Below, piece after piece: positions 48,781 through 57,695 of a DNA stretch of 64,000 bases; position 1 is the stretch's first letter; every line of letters starts with the position of its first letter. A program made the position numbers and the translations under genes. Source of the DNA: Eutreptiella sp. 'Long Island Sound 2002'. Taxonomy: Eukaryota > Euglenozoa > Euglenophyceae > Eutreptiales > Eutreptiaceae. The notes beneath the pieces were generated by a model. That model saw only the letters and a program-made list of their open reading frames with translations, was not told the DNA's origin and did no database searches. The stretch spans positions 96,599,474-96,663,473 of the forward strand of contig OZ038384.1 of NCBI GenBank assembly GCA_964036045.1. Reading direction: 5' to 3'.

Positions 48781-50837
48781 ATCAGAAGTGGCCCACAAGT
48801 GGGCAAATCGGCTACCTCACCCCTGCCATATCAGGGAGCCCCACCGCCTTAGAGCGGGGGGCAAAATCAGAAGTGGCCCACAAGTGGGCGAATTGGCTAC
48901 CTCACCCCTGCTGTATCGGGGAGCCCCACCGCCTCAGAGCAGGGGGCAAAATCAGTTGTGGCCCACAAGTGGGCAAATTGGCTACCTCACCCCTGCCATA
49001 TCAGGGAGCCCCACCGCCTTAGAGCGGGGGGCAAAATCAGAAGTGGCCCACAAGTGGGCAAATTGGCTACCTCACCCCTGCCGTATCGGAGAGCCCCACC
49101 GCTTCAGAGCGGGGGGCAGAATCAGAAGTGGCCCACAAGTGGGCAAATTGGCTACCTCACCCCTGCCATATCAGGGAGCCCCACCGCCTTAGAGCGGGGG
49201 GCAAAATCAGAAGTGGCCCACAAGTGGGCAAATTGGCTACCTCAACCCTGCCGTATCGGAGAGCCCCACCGCTTCAGAGCGGGGGGCAGAATCAGAAGTG
49301 GCCCACAAGTGGGCAAATCGGCTACCTCACCCCTGCCATATCAGGGAGCCCCACCGCCTCAGAGCGGGGGGCAAAATCAGAAGTGGCCCACAAGTGGGCG
49401 AATTGGCTACCTCACTCATGGCGTATCGGGGAGCCCCACCGCCTTAGAGCGGGGGGCAAAATCAGAAGTGGCCCACAAGTGGGCGAATTGGCTACCTCAC
49501 TCATGCCGTATCGGGGAGCCTCACCGCCTCAGAGCGGGGGGCAAAATCAGAAGTGGCCCACAAGTGGGCGAATTGGCTACCTCACTCATGCCGTATCGGG
49601 GAGCCCCACCGCCTTAGAGCGGGGGGCAAAATCAGAAGTGGCCCACAAGTGGGCAAATTGGCTACCTCACCCTAGCCGTATCGGAGAGCCCCACCGCCTC
49701 AGAGCGGGGGGCAAAATCAGAAGTGGCCCACAAGTGGGCAAATTGGCTACCTCACCCCTGCCGTATCGGGCAGCCCCACTGCCTCAGAGCGGGGGGCAAA
49801 ATCAGAAGTGGCCCACAAGTGGGCAAATTGGCTACCTCACCCCTGCCGTATCAGGGAGCCCCACCGCCTTAGAGCGGGGGGCAAAATCAGAAGTTGCCCA
49901 CAAGTGGGCGAATTGGCTACCTCACCCCTGCTGTATCGGGGAGCCCCACCGCCTCAGAGCAGGGGGCAAAATCAGTTGTGGCCCACAAGTGGGCAAATCG
50001 GCTACCTCACCCCTGCCATATCAGGGAGCCCCACCGCCTTAGAGCGGGGGGCAAAATCAGAAGTGGCCCACAAGTGGGCAAATTGGCTACCTCACCCCTG
50101 CCGTATCGGAGAGCCCCACCGCTTCAGAGCGGGGGGCAGAATCAGAAGTGGCCCACAAGTGGGCAAATTGGCTACCTCACCCCTGCCATATCAGGGAGCC
50201 CCACCGCCTTAGAGCGGGGGGCAAAATCAGAAGTGGCCCACAAGTGGGCAAATTGGCTACCTCAACCCTGCCGTATCGGAGAGCCCCACCGCTTCAGAGC
50301 GGGGGGCAGAATCAGAAGTGGCCCACAAGTGGGCAAATCGGCTACCTCACCCCTGCCATATCAGGGAGCCCCACCGCCTCAGAGCGGGGGGCAAAATCAG
50401 AAGTGGCCCACAAGTGGGCGAATTGGCTACCTCACTCATGGCGTATCGGGGAGCCCCACCGCCTTAGAGCGGGGGGCAAAATCAGAAGTGGCCCACAAGT
50501 GGGCGAATTGGCTACCTCACTCATGCCGTATCGGGGAGCCTCACCGCCTCAGAGCGGGGGGCAAAATCAGAAGTGGCCCACAAGTGGGCGAATTGGCTAC
50601 CTCACTCATGCCGTATCGGGGAGCCCCACCGCCTTAGAGCGGGGGGCAAAATCAGAAGTGGCCCACAAGTGGGCAAATTGGCTACCTCACCCTAGCCGTA
50701 TCGGAGAGCCCCACCGCCTCAGAGCGGGGGGCAAAATCAGAAGTGGCCCACAAGTGGGCAAATTGGCTACCTCACCCCTGCCGTATCGGGCAGCCCCACT
50801 GCCTCAGAGCGGGGGGCAAAATCAGAAGTGGCCCACA
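48780..50837 (+). repeat. 12-monomer tandem duplication (1,020 bp), 838 bases identical
   Basis: Bases 48,780-49,817 align with 49,800-50,837 at offset 1,020. I find four differences, all at the left end (near 48,799, 48,828, 48,875 and at 48,979); 48,980-49,817 is identical to its partner. Private markers shared by both include AATCAGTTGTGG and CAGCCCCACTGCC. Within each copy, two 170-bp units (TGCCATATCAGG monomer plus GCTTCAGAG/GGCAGAATC monomer) follow each other, so a dimer expansion preceded the 12-monomer event. This is the most recent duplication I can identify. Confidence 0.9.
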
Positions 50838-51083
50838 CGTGGGCAAATTGGCTACCTCGACCCTGCCGTATCGGGGAGCGTCACCGCCTCAGAGCGGGGG
50901 GCAAAATCAGAAATGGCCCACAAGTGGGCAAATTTGCTACCTCACCCCTGCTGTATCGGGGAGCCCCACCGCCTTAGAGCGGGGGGCAAAATCAGAAGTG
51001 GCCCACAAGTGGGCAAATTGGCTACCTCACCCCTGCCGTATCGGGGAGCGCCACCGCCTCAGAGCGGGGGGCAAAATCAGAAG
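50837..51083 (+). repeat. Three monomers before the 19-monomer duplication
   Basis: Holds the last CGGGCAG-linked CACGTG (50836-50841, at its edge), a GAGCGTCACC monomer, a GCAAATTTGC monomer with CTGCTGTATC, and a GAGCGCCACC monomer. Ordinary satellite in register. Confidence 0.6.
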
Positions 51084-53685
51084 TGGCCCACAAGTGGGCG
51101 AATTGGCTACCTCACCCCTGCTGTATCGGGGAGCCCCACCGCCTTAGAGCGGGGGGCAAAATCAGAAGTGGCCCACAAGTGGGCAAATTGGCTACCTCAC
51201 CCCTGCCGTATCAGAGAGCCCCACCGCCTCAGAGCGGGGGGCAAAATCAGAGGTGGCCCACAAGTGGGCAAATTGGCTACCTCACCCCTGCCGTATCGGA
51301 GAGCCCCACCGCCTCAGAGCGGGGGGCAGAATCAGAAATGGCCCACAAGTGGGCGAATTGGCTACCTCACCCCTGCCGTATCGGGGAGCCCCACCGCCTC
51401 AGAGCGGGGGGCAAAATCACAAGTCGCCCACAAGTGGGCAAATTGGCTACCTCACCCCTGTCGTATCCGAGAGCCCCAAAGCTTCAGAGCGGGGGGCAAA
51501 ATCAGAAGTGGCCCACAAGTGGGCGAATTGGCTACCTCACCCCTGCCGTATCGGGGAGCCCCACCGCCTCAGAGCGGGGGGCAGAATCAGAAGTGGCCCA
51601 CAAGTGGGCAAATTGGCTACCTCGACCCTGCCGTATCGGGGAGCCCCACCGCCTCAGTGCCGGGGGCAAAATCAGAAGTGGCCCACAAGTGGGCACATTG
51701 GCTAACTTCCCCCTTGCCGTATCGGGGAGCCCCACCGCCTCAGAGCGGGGGGCAAAATCAGAAGTGGCCCACAAGTGGGCGAGTTGGCTACCTCACCCCT
51801 GCCGTATCGGGGAGCCCCACCGCCTTAGAGCGGGGGGCAAAATCAGAAGTGGCCCACAAGTGGGCAAATTGGCTACCTCACCCCTGCCGTATCGGAGAGC
51901 CCCGACGCCTCAGAGCGGGGGGCAAAATCAGAAGTGGCCCACAAGTGGGCAAATTGGCTACCTCACCCCTGCCGTATCGGGGAGCCCCACCGCCTTAGAG
52001 CGGGGGGCAAAATCAGAAGTGGCACACAAGTGGGCAAATTGGCTACCTCACCCCTGCCGTATCGGGGAGCCCCAGGGCCTTAGAGCGGGGGGCAAAATCA
52101 GAAGTGGCCCACATACGGGCAAATTGGCTACCTCACCCCTGCGGTATCAGGGAGCCCCGACGCCTCAGAGCGGGGGGCAAAATCAGAAGTGGCCCACAAG
52201 TGGGCAAATTGGCTACCTCACCCCTGCCGTATCAGGGAGGCCCACCACCTCAGAGCGGGGGGCAAAATCAGAAGTGGCCCACAAGTGGGCAAATTGGCTA
52301 CCTCACCCCTGCCGTATCAGGGAGCCCCACCGCCTCAGAGCGGGGGGCAAAATCAGAAGTGGCCCACAAGTGGGCAATTTGGCCACCTCACCCATGCTGT
52401 TCCGGGGAGCCCCACCGCTTCAGAGCGGGGGGCAAAATCAGAAGTGGCCCACAAGTGGGCAAATTGGCTACCTCGACCCTGCCGTATCGGGGAGCCCCAC
52501 CGCCTCAGAGCGGGGGGCAAAATCAGAAGTGGCCCACAAGTAGGCAAATTGGCTACCTCACCCCTGCCGTATCAGGGAGCCCCACCGCCTCAGAGCGGGG
52601 GGCAAAATTAGAAGTGGCCCACAAGTGGGCAAATTGGCTACCTCACCCCTGCCGTATCAGGGAGCCCCACCGCCTCAGAGCGGGGGGCAAAATCAGAAGT
52701 GGCCCACAAGTGGGCAAATTGGCTACCTCACCCCTGCTGTATCGGGGAGCCCCACCGCCTTAGAGCGGGGGGCAAAATCAGAAGTGGCCCACAAGTGGGC
52801 AAATTGGCTACCTCACCCCTGCCGTATCAGAGAGCCCCACCGCCTCAGAGCGGGGGGCAAAATCAGAAGTGGCCCACAAGTGGGCAAATTGGCTACCTCA
52901 CCCCTGCCGTATCGGAGAGCCCCACCGCCTCAGAGCGGGGGGCAGAATCAGAAATGGCCCACAAGTGGGCGAATTGGCTACCTCACCCCTGCCGTATCGG
53001 GGAGCCCCACCGCCTCAGAGCGGGGGGCAAAATCACAAGTCGCCCACAAGTGGGCAAATTGGCTACCTCACCCCTGCCGTATCCGAGAGCCCCAAAGCTT
53101 CAGAGCGGGGGGCAAAATCAGAAGTGGCCCACAAGTGGGCGAATTGGCTACCTCACCCCTGCCGTATCGGGGAGCCCCACCGCCTCAGAGCGGGGGGCAG
53201 AATCAGAAGTGGCCCACAAGTGGGCAAATTGGCTACCTCGACCCTGCCGTATCGGGGAGCCCCACCGCCTCAGTGCCGGGGGCAAAATCAGAAGTGGCCC
53301 ACAAGTGGGCACATTGGCTAACTTCCCCCTTGCCGTATCGGGGAGCCCCACCGCCTCAGAGCGGGGGGCAAAATCAGAAGTGGCCCACAAGTGGGGGAGT
53401 TGGCTACCTCACCCCTGCCGTATCGGGGAGCCCCACCGCCTTAGAGCGGGGGGCAAAATCAGAAGTGGCCCACAAGTGGGCAAATTGGTAACCTCACCCC
53501 TGCCGTATCGGAGAGCCCCGACGCCTCAGAGCGGGGGGCAAAATCAGAAGTGGCCCACAAGTGGGCAAATTGGCTACCTCACCCCTGCCGTATCGGGGAG
53601 CCCCACCGCCTTAGAGCGGGGGGCAAAATCAGAAGTGGCACACAAGTGGGCAAATTGGCTACCTCACCCCTGCCGTATCGGGGAG
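51083..53685 (+). repeat. 19-monomer duplication (1,616 bp)
   Basis: About 51,083-52,069 aligns with 52,699-53,685 at offset 1,616 (19 monomers plus the extra base of the TAACTT monomer). HindIII sites 51479/53095 and TAACTT 51700/53316 agree. Both copies have the rare CAGTGCCGGGG and GTGGGCACATTGG variants and ACAAGTCGCC. Differences seen include CAGAGGTGG near 51,250, CTGTCGTATCC near 51,460, GTGGGGGAGTT near 53,393 and TTGGTAACC near 53,487. The unrelated filler between the copies (52,070-52,690) is repeated later near 54,260-54,840. Confidence 0.82.
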
Positions 53686-54840
53686 CCCCACCGCCTTAGA
53701 GCGGGGGGCAGAATCAGAAGTGGCCCACAAGTGGGCAAATTGGCTACCTCGACCCTGCCGTATCGGGGAGCCCCACCGCCTCAGTGCCGGGGGCAAAATC
53801 AGAAGTGGCCCACAAGTGGGCACATTGGCTAACTTCCCCCTTGCCGTATCGGGGAGCCCCACCGCCTCAGAGCGGGGGGCAAAATCAGAAGTGGCCCACA
53901 AGTGGGCGAGTTGGCTACCTCACCCCTGCCGTATCGGGGAGCCCCACCGCCTTAGAGCGGGGGGCAAAATCAGAAGTGGCCCACAAGTGGGCAAATTGGT
54001 AACCTCACCCCTGCCGTATCGGAGAGCCCCGACGCCTCAGAGCGGGGGGCAAAATCAGAAGTGGCCCACAAGTGGGCGAATTGGCTACATCACCCCTGCC
54101 GTATCGGGGAGCCCCACCGCCTCAGAGCGGGGGGCAAAATCAGAAGTGGCCCACAAGTGGGCGAATTGGCTACCTCACCCTTGCCGTATCGGGGAGCCCC
54201 ACCGCCTTAGAGCGGGGGGCAAAATCAGAAGTGGCACACAAGTGGGCGAATTGGCTACCTCACCCCTGCCGTATCGGGGAGCCCCAGGGCCTTAGAGCGG
54301 GGGGCAAAATCAGAAGTGGCCCACATACGGGCAAATTGGCTACCTCACCCCTGCGGTATCAGGGAGCCCCGACGCCTCAGAGCGGGGGGCAAAATCAGAA
54401 GTGGCCCACAAGTGGGCAAATTGGCTACCTCACCCCTGCCGTATCAGGGAGCCCCACCGCCTCAGAGCGGGGGGCAAAATCAGAAGTGGCCCACAAGTGG
54501 GCAAATTGGCTACCTCACCCCTGCCGTATCAGGGAGCCCCACCGCCTCAGAGCGGGGGGCAAAATCAGAAGTGGCCCACAAGTGGGCAATTTGGCTACCT
54601 CACCCATGCCGTATCGGGGAGCCCCACCGCTTCAGAGCGGGGGGCAAAATCAGAAGTGGCCCACAAGTGGGCAAATTGGCTACCTCGACCCTGCCGTATC
54701 GGGGAGCCCCACCGCCTCAGAGCGGGGGGCAAAATCAGAAGTGGCCCACAAGTAGGCAAATTGGCTACCTCACCCCTGCCGTATCAGGGAGCCCCACCGC
54801 CTCAGAGCGGGGGGCAAAATTAGAAGTGGCCCACAAGTGG
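52060..54840 (+). repeat. Dispersed pair 52,060-52,630 and 54,272-54,840 (offset 2,212)
   Basis: The rare CCCACATACGGG junction (ACATACGGG at 52,111 and 54,323), CCCCAGGGCC just upstream and CCTGCGGTATC just downstream recur 2,212 bases apart, equal to 26 monomers plus the two TAACTT bases between. The left copy has extra private changes (AGGGAGGCCCACCACC near 52,240, GCTGTTCCGGGG near 52,397). The interposed material is the 19- and 6-monomer duplications, showing block insertion by unequal exchange. Confidence 0.75.
53190..54010 (+). repeat. 6-monomer duplication (510/511 bp) nested in the 19-monomer unit
   Basis: About 53,190-53,500 is repeated at 53,700-54,010. TAACTT starts are 53316 and 53827. 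Both carry GTGGGCACATTGG, also present at 51,690, and TTGGTAACC (53,487 and 53,998), which is absent from the 51,700 copy. The shared TTGGTAACC shows this copying happened after the 19-monomer duplication. GTGGGGGAGTT occurs only in the middle copy. Confidence 0.8.
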
Positions 54841-57475
54841 GCAAATTGGCTACCTCACCCCTGCCGTATCAGGGAGCCCCACCGCCTCAGAGCGGGGGGC
54901 AAAATCAGAAGTGGCCCACAAGTGGGCAATTTGGCTACCTCACCCATGCCGTATCGGGGAGCCCCACCGCCTTAGAGCGGGGGGCAAAATCAGAAGTGGC
55001 CCACAAGTGGGCAATTTGGCTACCTCACCCATGCCGTATCGGGGAGCCCCACCGCTTCAGAGCGGGGGGCAAAATCAGAAGTGGCCCACAAGTGGGCAAA
55101 TTGGCTACCTCACCCCTGCCGTATCAGGGAGCCCCGACGCCTCAGAGCGGGGGGCAAAATCAGAAGTGGCCCACAAGTGGGCAAATTGGCTACCTCACCC
55201 CTGCCGTATCAGGGAGCCCCACCGCCTCAGAGCGGGGGGCAAAATCAGAAGTGGCCCACAAGTGGGCAAATTGGCTACCTCACCCCTGCCGTATCGGGGA
55301 GCCCGACCGCTTCAGAGCGGGGGGCAAAATCAGAAGTGGCCCACAAGTGGGCAAATTGGCTACCTCGGCCCTGCCGTATCGGGGAGCCCCACCGCTTCAG
55401 AGCGGGGGGCAAAATCAGAAGTGGCCCACAAGTGGGCAAATTGGCTACCTCGGCCCTGCCGTATCGGGGAGCCCCACCGCCTCAGAGCGGGGGGCAAAAT
55501 CAGAAGTGGCCCACAAGTGGGCAAATTTGCTACCTCACCCCTGCCGTATCGGGGAGCCCCACCGCTTCGGAGCGGGGGGCAAAATCAGAAGTGGCCCACA
55601 AGTGGGCAATTTGGCTACCTCACCCATGCCGTATCGGGGAGCCCCACCGCTTCAGAGCGGGGGGCAAAATCAGAAGTGGCCCACAAGTGGGCAAATTGGC
55701 TACCTCGACCCTGCCGTATCGGGGAGCCCCACCGCCTCAGAGCGGGGGGCAAAATCAGAAGTGGCCCACAAGTAGGCAAATTGGCTACCTCACCCCTGCC
55801 GTATCAGGGAGCCCCACCGCCTCAGAGCGGGGGGCAAAATCAGAAGTGGCCCACAAGTGGGCAAATTGGCTACCTCACCCCTGCCGTATCAGGGAGCCCC
55901 ACCGCCTCAGAGCGGGGGGCAAAATCAGAAGTGGCCCACAAGTGGGCAAATTGGCTACCTCACCCCTGCCGTATCGGGGAGCCCCACCGCTTCAGAGCGG
56001 GGGGCAAAATCAGAAGTGGCCCACAAGTGGGCAAATTGGCTACCTCGGCCCTGCCGTATCGGGGAGCCCCACCGCCTCAGAGCGGGGGGCAAAATCAGAA
56101 GTGGCCCACAAGTGGGCAAATTTGCTACCTCACCATTGCCGTATCAGGGAGCCCCACCGCCTCAGAGCGGGGGGCAAAATCAGAAGTGGCCCACAAGTGG
56201 GCAAATTGGCTACCTCACCCCTGCCGTATCGGGGAACCCCACCGCTTCAGAGCGGGGGGCAAAATCCGAAGTGGCCCACAAGTGGGCGAATTGGCTACCT
56301 CACCCCTGCCGTATCGGGGAGCCCCGATGCCTCGGGGCGGGGGGCAAAATCAGAAGTGGCCCACAAGTGGGCAAATTGGCTACCTCACCCCTGCCGTATC
56401 TGGGTGCTCCACCGCCTCAGAGCCGGGGGCAAAATCAGAAGTGGCCCACAAGTGGGCAAATTGGCTACCCCACCCCTGCCATATCGGAGAGCCCCACCGC
56501 CTCAGAGCGGGGGGCAGAATCAGAAGTGGCCCACAAGTGGGCAAATTGGCTACCTCACCCCTGCCGTATCGGGGAGCCCCACCGCTTCAGAGCGGGGGGC
56601 AGAATCAGAAGTGGCCCACAAGTGGGCAAATTGGCTACCTCACCCCTGCCGTATCCGAGAGCCCCACCGCTTCAGAGCGGGGGGCAAAATCAGAAGTGGC
56701 CCACAAGTGGGCGAATTGGCTACCTCACCCCTGCCGTATCGGAGAGCCCCTCCGCCTCAGAGCCGGGGGCAAAATCAGAAGTGGCCCACAAGTGGGCGAA
56801 TTGGCTACCTCACCCCTGCCGTATCGGGGAGCCTCACCGCCTCAGAGCGGGGGGCAAAATTAGAAGTGGCCCACAAGTGGGCGAATTGGCTACGTCACTC
56901 ATGGCGTATCGGGGAGCCCCACCGCCTTAGAGCGGGGGGCAAAATCAGAAGTGGCCCACAAGTGGGCGAATTGGCTACCTCACTCATGCCGTATCGGGGA
57001 GCCCCACCGCCTTAGAGCGGGGGGCAGAATCAGAAGTGGCCCACAAGTGGGCAAATTGGCTACCTCGACCCTGCCGTATCGGGGAGCCCCACCGCCTCAG
57101 AGCCGGGGGCAAAATCAGAGGTGGCCCACAAGTGGGCGAATTGGCTACCTCACCCCTGCCGTATCGGGGAGCCTCATCGCCTCAGAGCGGGGGGCAGAAT
57201 CAGAAGTGGCCCACAAGTAGGCGAATTGGCTACCTCACTCATGCCGTATCGGGGAGCCCCACCGCCTTAGAGCGGGGGGCAAAATCAGAAGTGGCCCACA
57301 AGTGGGCAAATTGGCTACCTCACCCTAGCCGTATCGGAGAGCCCCACCGCCTCAGAGCGGGGGGCAAAATCAGAAGTGGCCCACAAGTGGGCGAATTGGC
57401 TACCTCAACCCTGCCGTATCGGGCAGCCCCACCGCCTCAGAGCGGGGGGCAAAATCAGAAGTGGCCCACAAGTGG
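54840..57475 (+). repeat. Right-central segment, shuffled monomer types
   Basis: About 31 monomers in exact register. It has repeated groups of GCAATTTGG plus CACCCATGCC monomers, CTCGACCCTG monomers and AAGTAGGC (G84A) junctions. An ACGTCACTCATGGCG monomer at 56,889 is the likely parent of the extra segment in the 110-bp monomers just to the right. CCGATGCCTCGGGGC near 56,324 is another relative of the block D marker. No long tandem duplication was recognised here. Confidence 0.6.
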
Positions 57476-57585
57476 GCAAATTGGCTACCTCACCCCTGCC
57501 ATATCAGGGCTACGTCACTCATGGCGTATCAGGGAGCCCCACCGCGTCAGAGCGGGGGGCAAAATCAGAAATGGCCCACAAGTGG
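57476..57585 (+). repeat. 110-bp extended monomer, copy 1
   Basis: The monomer begins normally to TGCCATATCAGG, then restarts with GCTACGTCACTCATGGCG and TATCAGGG before continuing with AGCCCCACCGCG. The 25 extra bases duplicate monomer positions of roughly 9-33 from the CTACGTCACTCATGGCG variant, not from its own first half. It looks like an out-of-register exchange between two monomer types. It is one of only two monomers with a length change larger than one base. Confidence 0.92.
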
Positions 57586-57695
57586 GCAAATTGGCTACCT
57601 CACCCCTGCCATATCAGGGCTACGTCACTCATGGCGTATCAGGGAGCCCCACCGCCTCAGAGCGGGGGGCAAAATCAGAAATGGCCCACAAGTGG
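57586..57695 (+). repeat. 110-bp extended monomer, copy 2
   Basis: The structure is the same as in the preceding monomer, with the same 25-base internal extension. It differs at CACCGCCTC, where copy 1 has CACCGCGTC. Direct adjacency of two identical rearrangements shows that the rearranged monomer was itself duplicated as a single unit. After it the 85-bp register resumes. Confidence 0.92.

Larger units (their letters stand above)
24908..50841 (+). promoter_or_regulatory. CACGTG (E-box) monomers of the CGGGCAG-linked type
   Basis: Six monomers read CCCACACGTGGG, creating the palindrome CACGTG at 24908, 26098, 27033, 31793, 48711 and 50836. Each lies just downstream of a TATCGGGCAGCCCC monomer. 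The arms of inverted repeat 2 are preserved; only its centre changes. CACGTG is the core recognised by many bHLH and bZIP proteins, but no gene is nearby and activity is only a possibility. Three other CGGGCAG monomers (49,769; 57,422; 62,997) lack it. Confidence 0.4.
2846..53100 (+). repeat. Family of 19 HindIII-bearing monomers (CCCCAAAGCTTCAG variant)
   Basis: A monomer variant with TATCCGAGAG followed by CCCCAAAGCTTC creates AAGCTT. I find it starting at 2846, 3357, 4888, 5824, 7525, 9141, 11267, 13904, 17475, 19515, 27931, 32691, 39493, 41448, 42553, 44763, 45528, 51479 and 53095. Every interval is a multiple of 85 plus the known indels (for example 511, 1531, 936, 1701, 1616, 2126, 2637, 2040, 1105, 765, 1616). 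The usual order downstream is a GGGGCAGAATC monomer, the CTCGACCCTG monomer and then the TAACTT monomer, which defines a cassette. No site occurs in the first 2.8 kb or the last 10.9 kb. Confidence 0.9.
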
